A DNA stretch of 64,000 nucleotides, from positions 1 to 64,000 of the forward strand of contig NZ_JBFRGU010000008.1 of assembly GCF_052115485.1 (NCBI RefSeq), given 5' to 3'. Below, in pieces: positions 41,556 to 49,478 of the stretch (its first letter is position 1; each line of letters opens with the position of its first letter). The notes under the pieces are model-generated. The model did no database searches. It was not told where the DNA came from and worked only from the letters and a program-made list of their open reading frames with translations. Source of the stretch: Microvirga sp052115485 (GTDB taxonomy: Bacteria > Pseudomonadota > Alphaproteobacteria > Rhizobiales > Beijerinckiaceae). The translations under genes were made by a program, and so were the position numbers.

Positions 41556-42401
41556 ATGAAATTCCTCAAAACCGTCAGCCTGGCTATTGTCTGCTCCGCT
41601 CTCGCCATCGGCGGCGCGGCGGCTCAGGGCAAGACCGTGAAGATCGCCACCGAGGGCGCCTATGCTCCGTGGAATTTCACCGGCGCCGGCGGCAAGCTTG
41701 AAGGCTTCGAGATCGATCTCGCCAATGACCTTTGCGCCCGCATGAAGGTGAAGTGCGAGATCGTCGCGCAGGATTGGGACGGCATCATTCCCGCTCTCAA
41801 CGCTAAGAAGTACGATGCCATCATGGCCGGCATGAGCATCACCGACGAGCGCAAGAAGGTGATTGATTTCACCAGCTCCTACGCCAATTCCCCCAACGGC
41901 TTCCTCGTCGCCAAGAGCTCGCCGCTCGCCAAGATGCCCGGCACGGGCGCGGCCTTCAACTTGAGCTCGCAGAAGGATGCGGCTGAGAAGGCCATCGACG
42001 CGCTCAAGCCTGTTCTGAAGGGCAAGACCATCGGCGTCCAGGGCTCGACCATCCACTCGGCCTTCGCCGACAAGTACTTCAAGGGCACCGCTGACGTGCG
42101 CGAGTACAAGTCCACGGAAGCCCACGATCTCGATCTCGCCGCAGGCCGTATCGATGCGGTTCTCGCGGATTCGACCGCCATCATCGGCACCCTCGAGAAG
42201 CCCGAGTTCAAGGATTACGTGATGGTCGGCCCGTCCATCACCGGCGGCATGCTCGGCAACGGCGTCGGTGTCGGTCTGCGCAAGGCCGATACCGAGCTGA
42301 AGAAGAACTTCGACGAGGCGATCAGCGCGGCTATCAAGGACGGCACCATCGCCAAGCTCTCCCAGAAGTGGTTCAAGATCGACGTTACGCCCAGGAGCTA
42401 A
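41556..42401 (+). CDS. Amino-acid ABC transporter binding protein, paralog 2 (mosaic)
   Basis: A 281-residue family 3 binding protein with its own signal peptide (MKFLKTVSLAIVCSALAIGGAAAQ). Residues 18-92 match paralog 3 with only one clear amino-acid change (K66 versus T), while residues from about 105 match paralog 1. The switch lies near residue 93-100. Ligand-loop residues are therefore combined from two parents. It ends in a strong terminator, so it is a separate transcript from paralog 3. Confidence 0.93.
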   Translation: MKFLKTVSLAIVCSALAIGGAAAQGKTVKIATEGAYAPWNFTGAGGKLEGFEIDLANDLCARMKVKCEIVAQDWDGIIPALNAKKYDAIMAGMSITDERKKVIDFTSSYANSPNGFLVAKSSPLAKMPGTGAAFNLSSQKDAAEKAIDALKPVLKGKTIGVQGSTIHSAFADKYFKGTADVREYKSTEAHDLDLAAGRIDAVLADSTAIIGTLEKPEFKDYVMVGPSITGGMLGNGVGVGLRKADTELKKNFDEAISAAIKDGTIAKLSQKWFKIDVTPRS

Positions 42402-42421
42402 CGGCAACCCTTTGAACAAAG

Positions 42422-42450
42422 AAAGGCGCGGCTTCGGTCGCGCCTTTTTT
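42422..42450 (+). terminator. Terminator of binding protein 2
   Basis: AAAGGCGCG (42422-42430) and CGCGCCTTT (42439-42447) with a TTTTTT tail form the strongest of the three related hairpins in this locus. Confidence 0.85.
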
Positions 42451-42532
42451 GCATGATCCGGGGCGGTTGCGACGCAAAGCGTCAGCTCCGCTTGCACCTG
42501 CAGCGTGATTGGGGCTTGCGCTCTCATACGCT

Positions 42533-42562
42533 TTGTCTGTTAGCTACGGTTCCGGTGAGAAT
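42533..42562 (+). promoter_or_regulatory. Candidate promoter of binding protein 3
   Basis: TTGTCT (42533-42538) and GAGAAT (42557-42562) are 18 bases apart, similar to paralogs 1 and 2 in the -35 box, but the CTTTTTCCC block is absent. Confidence 0.4.
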
Positions 42563-42621
42563 GGCCGATAAAGGCTTCCATCGAAAAGGCATCAACAAAG
42601 CCTGACAGAGGAACGACGAAG

Positions 42622-43467
42622 ATGAAAATTTTCAAGGTTATCGGCCTGAGTATCCTGGCATCGGCGTTTGCCATCGGCGGCGCGGCGGCTCAGGGCAAGA
42701 CCGTCAAGATCGCCACCGAGGGCGCCTATGCCCCGTGGAACTTCACCGGCGCCGGCGGCAAGCTCGAAGGCTTCGAGATCGACCTCGCGAACGACCTGTG
42801 CGCCCGCATGAAAGTAACGTGCGAGATCGTCGCGCAGGATTGGGACGGCATCATCCCCGCTCTCAACGCCAAGAAATACGATGCCATCATGGCCGGCATG
42901 AACATCACGGACAAGCGCCTTGAAGCGATTGCCTTTTCGCGCCCCTACGCCTCCGGTCTTCACGGCTTTGCCACGATGAAGGATTCGCCGCTGGCGAAGC
43001 TCGCCGGCACGGGTGAACGTGTCAATGTCGACAAGGATCCTGTCGCCGCCGAGAAGCTCATCAACGAATGGAAGACCCTCCTGAAGGGCAAGACCGTCGG
43101 TACCCAATCCTCGACGGTGAACGGAGCCTTCCTCGAGAAGTATCTGAAGGACGTGATCACGATCCGCGAATACAAGACCACCGAGCAGCACGATCTCGAT
43201 CTCGCCGCCGGTCGCGTAGACGCAATCTTCGCCGCTCATTCGTCCATGAAGGCGACGATCGATCAGCCCGAGTTCAAGAACATGATGATCGCCGGTGCCG
43301 GTGTCTCGGGCGGTCCGCTCGGACGTGGCGTCGCGGTCGGCCTGCGCAAGGACGATGCGGACCTCAAGACCGCCTTCGATACGGCCATCCAGGGCGCCAT
43401 TGCCGACGGCACGATCCAGAAGCTCACGCAGAAGTGGTTCAAGGTCGATATGTCGCCCCAGAGCTAA
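42622..43467 (+). CDS. Amino-acid ABC transporter binding protein, paralog 3
   Basis: This 281-residue copy is the closest to the permease and ATPase genes and so probably the cognate receptor. The first third (GAYAPWNF through IMAGMNIT) is almost identical to paralog 2. The middle and end differ (GLHGFATMKDSPLAKL, TQSSTVNGAFLEK), so the ligand pocket differs. The signal peptide is MKIFKVIGLSILASAFAIGGAAAQ. Permeases follow after a palindromic repeat. Confidence 0.93.
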   Translation: MKIFKVIGLSILASAFAIGGAAAQGKTVKIATEGAYAPWNFTGAGGKLEGFEIDLANDLCARMKVTCEIVAQDWDGIIPALNAKKYDAIMAGMNITDKRLEAIAFSRPYASGLHGFATMKDSPLAKLAGTGERVNVDKDPVAAEKLINEWKTLLKGKTVGTQSSTVNGAFLEKYLKDVITIREYKTTEQHDLDLAAGRVDAIFAAHSSMKATIDQPEFKNMMIAGAGVSGGPLGRGVAVGLRKDDADLKTAFDTAIQGAIADGTIQKLTQKWFKVDMSPQS

Positions 43468-43531
43468 GAGCCCTGGTCATGCCCAGGCGATGCGAGTAAC
43501 GGATCGCCGAAAGTTTATGATACATAACAAC

Positions 43532-43570
43532 AGAGCATGATTGCGTTTCGACGAAATGAAGTCATGCTCT
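43532..43570. repeat. Palindromic intergenic element, copy B
   Basis: AGAGCATGA (43532-43540) and TCATGCTCT (43562-43570) are perfect 9-bp arms round a 21-base centre. It lies between binding protein 3 and the permeases. Confidence 0.7.
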
Positions 43571-43609
43571 AACTCATTCAAAGTATTACGTTGTTCGCGT
43601 GATGGCTAA

Positions 43610-43657
43610 GGATCGGAAAACCCGCCTTTCGGAAACCGTAAGCGTACTTTTCGATCC
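43610..43657. repeat. Diverged palindromic element
   Basis: GGATCGGAAAA (43610-43620) and TTTTCGATCC (43648-43657) form an imperfect stem. The inner sequence, read on the minus strand, resembles the core of copy A (AAAAGT then CGGTTT), so it may be a decayed member of the same family. Confidence 0.45.
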
Positions 43658-43695
43658 CCATCGCTGAGAGCGACAAACAGCAGGACACCGACCGC

Positions 43696-44418
43696 GTGCA
43701 ACAGCTGACCTATTTCGAGCTCATCGGCTTTGGACCGAACGGATGGGGCTATGCGCTTCTGATCGCAACGGGAATGACGCTGGCCGTCGCTCTTTGCGGC
43801 TTTATTGCCGGCGCTGTCATCGGCACCTTTGTCGCATGGGCAAAACTCTCATCGAACTTCATCGCCCGCTCTCTGGCGGACGGCTATACGACGGTTCTTC
43901 GCGGCATCCCTGACCTTCTCGTGATCTACCTCTTCTATTTCGGCGGTAGCGCGGTGCTGGGTGCCATTGGCGGTCTGTTCGGAGCCGATGGGTTCATCGG
44001 CATGCCGGCTTTCGTCACGGGGGCTATCGCCATCGGCATCGTCTCCGGCGCATATCAGGCTGAGGTCTTCCGTGGAGCTTTTCAGGTTGTCAGCCGCGGC
44101 GAGCTCGAGGCCGCACGGTCGGTCGGCATGCATCGCTGGTTGATGTTCCGCCGGGTCGTCGCTCCGCAGGTGTTGCGCTATGCCATTCCCGGCATGGGCA
44201 ATACCTGGCAGTTGATCCTCAAGGAATCTGCCCTCATCTCCGTGACCGGCCTTGTCGAGCTGTTGCGCCAGTCGCATATCGCCGCCGGCTCGACCCGGCG
44301 TCCCTTCGATTTTTATGTGACGGCGGCGATCCTCTATCTCGTCATTACCTGGGTCTCGACAGTGTTGTTCCAACGTGCGGAAACCTACTCGATGCGCGGC
44401 ATAAGGAGGGCTTCCTGA
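43696..44418 (+). CDS. Amino-acid ABC permease (HisQ-type)
   Basis: Inner-membrane permease of 240 residues with about five helices, starting from a GTG. The EAA motif is GELEAARSVGMHRWLMFRRVVAPQ, the coupling helix for the ATPase. HisQ/ArtQ type with GIPDLLVIYLFYFGG. Its TGA overlaps the ATG of the next permease by one base, and AAGGAGG lies just before it. Confidence 0.92.
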   Translation: MQQLTYFELIGFGPNGWGYALLIATGMTLAVALCGFIAGAVIGTFVAWAKLSSNFIARSLADGYTTVLRGIPDLLVIYLFYFGGSAVLGAIGGLFGADGFIGMPAFVTGAIAIGIVSGAYQAEVFRGAFQVVSRGELEAARSVGMHRWLMFRRVVAPQVLRYAIPGMGNTWQLILKESALISVTGLVELLRQSHIAAGSTRRPFDFYVTAAILYLVITWVSTVLFQRAETYSMRGIRRAS

Positions 44419-45143
44419 TGGATTTCGAGTTCATGCAGGAAACGTTCCTGCGCCTGTTGAGCGGCGTTCCGCTCACCCTCAACCTTGCCTTCACCTCGGT
44501 CGCCTTCGGCGCTGTTCTGGCGCTGCTGCTTGCGCTCATGCGCATGTCGGGCATCGGCGTCGTGGAGGCCATCGCCAAGGGGTACGTTTTCGTCTTCCGC
44601 GGCACGCCGCTGCTCGTCCAGATATTTCTGATCTATTATGGTCTCGGACAATTCCGCCCGACCTTGCAGGAATGGGGCTTGTGGACCTTCTTCCGTGAGC
44701 CTTACTGGTGCGCCATCCTCGCGCTCACCCTCAACACGGGGGCCTATGCGAGCGAGATCTTTCGCGGCGGCTTGCAGGCGGTTCCCGCGCAACAGGTCGA
44801 GGCCGCCCGCGCCTGCGGGATGTCGGGCTTCCTGCTCTTCCGCCGCATCACGTTCCCCATCGCTGTCCGCCAAGCCCTTCCGGCTTACGGCAGCGAGTTG
44901 ATCTTGATGGTGAAAGCGACGTCGCTGGCCTCTATCATCACCATGATGGAAATCACCGGGATCGCCGCCAAGCTGATCTCGCAAACCTTCCGCGCCGTCG
45001 AAGTGTTCGTCGTCGCAGGCGCGATCTACCTCATTCTCAACTTCATCATCACACGCCTCATCATGGCGCTCGAATGGTGGCTCTCCCCTCACCTGCGTCA
45101 CCCTCCAGTGCCGAAGCCGAGCCTGGAGGCCGCGCATGTCTAG
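44418..45143 (+). CDS. Amino-acid ABC permease (HisM-type)
   Basis: The second permease, 241 residues, has VFRGTPLLVQIFLIYYGLGQF and the EAA loop QQVEAARACGMSGFLLFRRITFPIA. It forms the heterodimeric pore with the HisQ-like protein. Coding stops 113 bases before the ATPase gene, and those bases are made of palindromic repeats. Confidence 0.92.
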   Translation: MDFEFMQETFLRLLSGVPLTLNLAFTSVAFGAVLALLLALMRMSGIGVVEAIAKGYVFVFRGTPLLVQIFLIYYGLGQFRPTLQEWGLWTFFREPYWCAILALTLNTGAYASEIFRGGLQAVPAQQVEAARACGMSGFLLFRRITFPIAVRQALPAYGSELILMVKATSLASIITMMEITGIAAKLISQTFRAVEVFVVAGAIYLILNFIITRLIMALEWWLSPHLRHPPVPKPSLEAAHV

Positions 45144-45182
45144 AGCGAGCTCCGACCCAAGCGTGTCAAAGTTCGCTCTAGA
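45139..45182. repeat. Inverted repeat after the HisM-type gene
   Basis: TCTAGAGCGA (45139-45148) and TCGCTCTAGA (45173-45182) are perfect 10-bp arms. The left arm begins within the stop codon region. Confidence 0.65.
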
Positions 45183-45198
45183 AATTCTTATTTTGCCA

Positions 45199-45244
45199 CA
45201 TTTTCTAATGCAGAACCGGTTCCCACTTCTGCAAAAAATGCTCT
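45199..45244. repeat. Palindromic intergenic element, copy D
   Basis: On the minus strand this reads AGAGCATTTTTTGCAGAAGT then GGGAACCGGTTCTGC, sharing the AGAGCATTTT arm and AAGTGG/CCGGTT core of the element at 47885. GCAGAA and TTCTGC are its inner arms. It lies directly upstream of the ATPase gene. Confidence 0.6.
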
Positions 45245-45256
45245 AACGGAGTTTCC

Positions 45257-46027
45257 ATGTCCTCCACCCCGTCCGCCGTTTCAGTCAACCAGCTTCGCAA
45301 GAGTTTCGGTGCGCTGGAGGTCCTCAAGGGCGTCTCACTCGAAGCGCACGAAGGTGACGTGATCTCGATCCTCGGCGCTTCCGGCTCCGGCAAATCGACC
45401 ATGCTCCGCTGCATCAACATGCTGGAGATTCCCGATTCCGGCGACATCCGCATCGGCGGCGAATTGATCGGTCTCAAGAAAGGTCGACGTGGCATGGAGC
45501 CTTCCGACCGCTCGCAGGTCGACCGCATCCGCTCCCGCGTCGCCATGGTGTTCCAGAGCTTCAATCTGTGGTCCCACATGACGATCCTGGAAAATGTCAT
45601 GGAAGCGCCGGTGCATGTGCAGAAGCGCCCGAAGGCGGAATGCCTCGAAGAGGCGGAAGCGCTGCTCGCCAAGGTGGGCATTGCCGACAAGCGTAACAGC
45701 TATCCTTCGCATCTCTCGGGCGGCCAGCAGCAACGTGCGGCCATTGCCCGCGCGCTTGCCATGCGCCCGAAGGTGATGCTTTTCGACGAGCCCACCTCCG
45801 CGCTCGACCCGGAACTTGTCGGCGAGGTGCTTCGCGTGATGCGCTCGCTCGCGGAAGAAGGCCGCACCATGCTCGTGGTGACACACGAAATGGGCTTTGC
45901 CCGGGATGTCTCGAACCGCGTTATGTTCCTGCATAAAGGCGTTGTCGAAGAAGAAGGTGCGCCGCAGGAGATCTTCGCGAACCCGAAATCCGAACGCTTC
46001 AAGCAGTTCATTTCGAGCCATCGATAA
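45257..46027 (+). CDS. Amino-acid ABC transporter ATP-binding protein (HisP-type)
   Basis: ATPase subunit of 256 residues. Walker A GASGSGKS (40-47), Q-loop MVFQS (98-102), signature LSGGQQQ (153-159), Walker B VMLFDE (173-178) and the switch histidine in VTHEMGFA are all present. Closest to HisP/OccP/ArgT-system ATPases. Drives uptake with the two permeases and one or more of the three binding proteins. Confidence 0.95.
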   Translation: MSSTPSAVSVNQLRKSFGALEVLKGVSLEAHEGDVISILGASGSGKSTMLRCINMLEIPDSGDIRIGGELIGLKKGRRGMEPSDRSQVDRIRSRVAMVFQSFNLWSHMTILENVMEAPVHVQKRPKAECLEEAEALLAKVGIADKRNSYPSHLSGGQQQRAAIARALAMRPKVMLFDEPTSALDPELVGEVLRVMRSLAEEGRTMLVVTHEMGFARDVSNRVMFLHKGVVEEEGAPQEIFANPKSERFKQFISSHR

Positions 46028-46061
46028 GAAGGCGCGGTCGCGGCCGCGCCTTCGGCTTTTC
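46028..46061 (+). terminator. Terminator of the amino-acid ABC operon
   Basis: GAAGGCGCGG (46028-46037) and CCGCGCCTTC (46044-46053), then GGCTTTT, make a 10-bp stem starting right after the stop codon. Confidence 0.8.
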
Positions 46062-46082
46062 ACGCTTGGTTCTGAAACCATA

Positions 46083-46116
46083 GGAACGAGATCTATATCT
46101 CACGTCTTCGATCTCG
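46083..46116 (+). promoter_or_regulatory. Possible promoter/operator of ade
   Basis: GGAAC (46083-46087) stands 16 bases before CGTC (46103-46106), one base away from the GGAAC-N16-CGTT form of EcfG general-stress promoters. CGAGATC (46087-46093) and GATCTCG (46110-46116) form an inverted repeat across it. Weak evidence. Confidence 0.3.
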
Positions 46117-46170
46117 CCTCGCCCGGTGGTCTGCTCTAATCTCTTATGGGCCAATGTGAGGGGGAAAGAG

Positions 46171-47886
46171 ATGGCGAGACCAGTGAATGCCGCAACGCTT
46201 GCGAAGCGGGTGGCGCAAGGCGCGGGACGGGAGAAGGCCGACCTCGTCATCACGAATGTCCGCCTCCTGGACCTCGTGACAGGCTCTCTCGCGAAAACCG
46301 ACATCGCAATCTGCGGCGACACCATCGTCGGCACCTATGGATCCTACAGTGGAGAGCGCACCATAGACGGTCGTGGCCGCTTCGCGGTACCGGGATTCAT
46401 CGACACGCATCTCCACGTTGAGTCCTCGCTCGTCACGCCTTTCGAATTCGACCGTTGCGTCCTACCGCATGGGGTGACGACAGCCATTTGCGATCCGCAT
46501 GAAATGGCAAACGTGATCGGCACCGCAGCGTTCGATTACTTCCTCGCCTGCGCGAACGAGACCATCATGGACTTGCGCATAAATCTTTCGAGCTGCGTAC
46601 CGGCGACGCCTTTCGAAACATCCGGAGCGCAGATCGAGGCTGCGGACCTGATCCGCTACCGCGACCACGCGAAGGTCATCGGCCTCGCCGAGTTCATGAA
46701 CTTTCCCGGCGTCATCAATGGTGACCCCGCCTGCCTCGCCAAGCTCGAAGCATTCTCCACCCACCACATCGATGGCCACGCACCGCTCCTGCGCGGGCTT
46801 GGTCTCAACGCCTATATCGCGGCGGGCATTCGCACGGAGCATGAAGCCACGACGCTCGACGAGGCCCTGGAGAAGATCCGCAAGGGAATGACCATTCTCA
46901 TCCGCGAAGGGTCAGTCTCGAAAGATCTCCACGCGCTAAGCGCGTTGCTGACCATTCAAACATCGCCGTTCCTCGCCTTGTGCACGGATGATCGAAACCC
47001 GCTCGATATTGCCGAAGAAGGGCATCTCGATTTCATGATCCGCACGCTCATCGCGCTCGGATGCGATCCCTTGGCCGTCTATCGTGCCGCTTCACTTACT
47101 GCTGCTCAGGCCTTCGGCCTCACCGATCGCGGCATCATCGCGCCGGGTAAGCGCGCCGATATCGTTCTTCTCGACGATCTGGAGGGATGTGAGGTTTCAG
47201 AGGTCGTCTCCGCTGGCCGCCTCGTCAACGACGCACTATTCGCAACACGCGGCAGTGTGCCGCCGGTTGGCCTCGATAGCGTTAAACTGCAATCCGTGGC
47301 CGCTGCCGATTTTCGCGTCGAGGCGTCGTCGGATTCCATTCCCGTGATCGGTGTCATGCCGGGAAAGATCATCACCGAATATCTGCATGCTTCCCTTCCA
47401 CGCGAAGGCGGCGAAACGCTTGTCGATCTTAAGCAGGACATCATCAAGGTCGCCGTCATCGCGCGACACGGGATCAACAGCAATATCGGGCTCGGCTTCG
47501 TGAAAGGCTTCGGCTTGAAGCGCGGTGCCATCGCGTCTTCCGTAGGCCATGACAGCCACAACATCTGCGTCGTCGGCGCGAGTGATGCGGACATGGCAAC
47601 GGCCGTAAACCGCCTGCGCAACATCCGGGGCGGTTTCGTCGTCGTGTCCGAAGGCGAGGTCCGCGCAGAACTCGCACTCCCGATTGCCGGGCTCATGAGC
47701 GACAAGCGTTACGAAGACGTGCGCGATGCGCTTTATCCCTTGCGCGATGCCGCGAAAGGCCTTGGTGTGACCCTGCAAGAGCCTTTCCTGCAAGTGGCCT
47801 TCCTGCCGCTTCCCGTCATCCCGCACCTCAAGATCACGGATCGCGGTCTCTTCGATGTGGATCGGATGGAATTGGTCGCGCTCTAG
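46171..47886 (+). CDS. ade: Adenine deaminase
   Basis: Ade converts adenine to hypoxanthine and ammonia. From the ATG at 46171 (GAGGGGG upstream) the protein is 571 residues, the usual size. It is of the amidohydrolase type: DTHLHVESS (metal histidines), PHGVTTAICDPHEMANV, and HGTNSNIGLGF-like RHGINSNIGLGFVKGFG in the second half. It competes with apt for adenine made by mtnP. A longer in-frame start at 46126 lacks support. Confidence 0.93.
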   Translation: MARPVNAATLAKRVAQGAGREKADLVITNVRLLDLVTGSLAKTDIAICGDTIVGTYGSYSGERTIDGRGRFAVPGFIDTHLHVESSLVTPFEFDRCVLPHGVTTAICDPHEMANVIGTAAFDYFLACANETIMDLRINLSSCVPATPFETSGAQIEAADLIRYRDHAKVIGLAEFMNFPGVINGDPACLAKLEAFSTHHIDGHAPLLRGLGLNAYIAAGIRTEHEATTLDEALEKIRKGMTILIREGSVSKDLHALSALLTIQTSPFLALCTDDRNPLDIAEEGHLDFMIRTLIALGCDPLAVYRAASLTAAQAFGLTDRGIIAPGKRADIVLLDDLEGCEVSEVVSAGRLVNDALFATRGSVPPVGLDSVKLQSVAAADFRVEASSDSIPVIGVMPGKIITEYLHASLPREGGETLVDLKQDIIKVAVIARHGINSNIGLGFVKGFGLKRGAIASSVGHDSHNICVVGASDADMATAVNRLRNIRGGFVVVSEGEVRAELALPIAGLMSDKRYEDVRDALYPLRDAAKGLGVTLQEPFLQVAFLPLPVIPHLKITDRGLFDVDRMELVAL

Positions 47887-47931
47887 AGCATTTTCAAGCG
47901 AAGTGGCACCGGTTCGCGTGAAGAGAATGGA
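47885..47931. repeat. Palindromic intergenic element, copy C1
   Basis: AGAGCATTTTC, then the core AAGTGGCACCGGTT, then GAAGAGAATG. The inner arms GCGAA and TTCGC are complementary. It starts at the ade stop codon. Confidence 0.65.
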
Positions 47932-47944
47932 CAAAATAAAACTG

Positions 47945-47982
47945 AGAGCATGATCAGATTCAACTGAAGCGGATCATGCTCT
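47945..47982. repeat. Palindromic intergenic element, copy C2
   Basis: AGAGCATGATC (47945-47955) and GATCATGCTCT (47972-47982) are perfect 11-bp arms. It lies beside copy C1 between ade and pncB, whose stop codon it abuts. Confidence 0.75.
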
Positions 47983-49273
47983 AAACCAGAACGGGGTGTG
48001 CTTCCTGCGTGCCGACGTGGAAGACGCGTTTGTAGCGCTCGATCTCGTCCTTGGGTCCCATCGCCTTCGTCGGATTATCGGAGAGCTTCACCGTCGGACG
48101 ACCGTCCGCTGAAATCACCTTGCAGACGATGGAGATGGGATCGAGCGAGCCGTCTGAAGTCAGCCCTCGAAAATCGTTGGTGAGCAACGTGCCCCAACCG
48201 TAGCCGATGCGCATGCGGCCGACGAAATGCTGATGGATGCGCTGCATCACATCCACATCGAGACCATCGGAGAAAATGGCCAGTTTCTCCATGGGGTTCT
48301 GCCCACGCGAACGCCACCAGGCAATCGCCTCCTCGCCACCCTCGATAGGATCCTTCGAGTCGATGCGGATACCGGTCCAGTTCTGGACCCAATCGGGCGC
48401 ACTCTTCAGGAAATTCGTGGTGCCGTAGGTATCGGGCAGGATCACCAGCAGATTGCCCTCATAATCCTGCTGCCAGTCGGCAAGCACCCGGTAAGGCGCT
48501 TCCAGCATCTCGGCCTCGCTCTCCGCGAGTGCCGTATAGACCATCGGCAATTCATGGGCGTTCGTGCCTACCGCCTCTACCTCGCGGCGCATGGCGATGA
48601 GGCAGTTGGAGGTGCCGAGGAAGGACGAACCGAGCCCTTCGATCATCGCCTGCACACACCAATCCTGCCACAGAAAGCCGTGGCGGCGACGGGTTCCGAA
48701 ATCGGTGACGGACAAGCCGGGCATGGTCTTGAGTCGCTCGATCTTCTCCCACACACGGGTCATGGCGCGGGCGTAGAGCACTTGCAGTTCGAACTTGCCC
48801 ATGCCCCTCAAGACGCCGCGCGAGCGCAACTCGTTGAGGATGGCGAGAGCCGGGATCTCCCACATGGTGGTTTCGATCCAGGGCCCGTGGAAGGTCAGGA
48901 CATATTGCCCGTCTTCCTTCTCGAGCAGATATTCCGGGAAACGGAAGGTCTCGAGCCAATCCATGAATTCCGGCGAGAACATCTGCCGCTTGCCGTAGAA
49001 CGTATTGCCCCGGAGCCAGGTAGATTCACCACGGGTCAGCGAGAGCGAGCGCACGTGATCGAGCTGCTCGCGCAACTGCCCAGCATCGATAATCTCGGCA
49101 AGCGGGATTCGGGTGGTGCGGTTGTGAATACCGAACGTGACCTGAACATCTCGATGGCGACGAAAAATCGTCTGGGCCATCAAGAGCTTGTAAAAATCCG
49201 TATCCAGCACGGATCTCACAATCGGATCGATCTTCCAGGTGTGGTTATACACCCTGGTCGCGATGTCCACCAT
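47981..49273 (-). CDS. pncB: Nicotinate phosphoribosyltransferase
   Basis: PncB makes nicotinate mononucleotide from nicotinate and PRPP with ATP, the salvage entry to NAD. The 430-residue protein has DFYKLLMAQTIFRRHRDVQVTFG, FGTRRRHGFLWQDWC containing the autophosphorylated histidine, and FSDGLDVDVMQRIHQHF for the phosphate. Length is normal. It converges on ade and diverges from apbC. Confidence 0.96.
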   Translation of the reverse strand: MVDIATRVYNHTWKIDPIVRSVLDTDFYKLLMAQTIFRRHRDVQVTFGIHNRTTRIPLAEIIDAGQLREQLDHVRSLSLTRGESTWLRGNTFYGKRQMFSPEFMDWLETFRFPEYLLEKEDGQYVLTFHGPWIETTMWEIPALAILNELRSRGVLRGMGKFELQVLYARAMTRVWEKIERLKTMPGLSVTDFGTRRRHGFLWQDWCVQAMIEGLGSSFLGTSNCLIAMRREVEAVGTNAHELPMVYTALAESEAEMLEAPYRVLADWQQDYEGNLLVILPDTYGTTNFLKSAPDWVQNWTGIRIDSKDPIEGGEEAIAWWRSRGQNPMEKLAIFSDGLDVDVMQRIHQHFVGRMRIGYGWGTLLTNDFRGLTSDGSLDPISIVCKVISADGRPTVKLSDNPTKAMGPKDEIERYKRVFHVGTQEAHPVLV

Positions 49274-49478
49274 CGCCTACTCCTCGCCATTCGGGGACCG
49301 GGACCATAACGAAGGTCGCCTGCGGCGTGAAGGCACACGGGCGCATAATACACCTGAACCGGGATCTAGGCTGTTCGCCTTGAGGTTTTGCACCGTCAGA
49401 ACTCGCAAGACGCCTTAACGAACGCCGCCGCGCCCTATACATGACTTTCAATACAAGGTTGCGACAGGAGATCCGAGC

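Noticed and set aside
42451..42500. GCATGATCCGG and a GACGC/GCGTC hairpin after binding protein 2
   Set aside because: A single arm of the repeat family with no partner; possibly decayed, not supportable as a copy.
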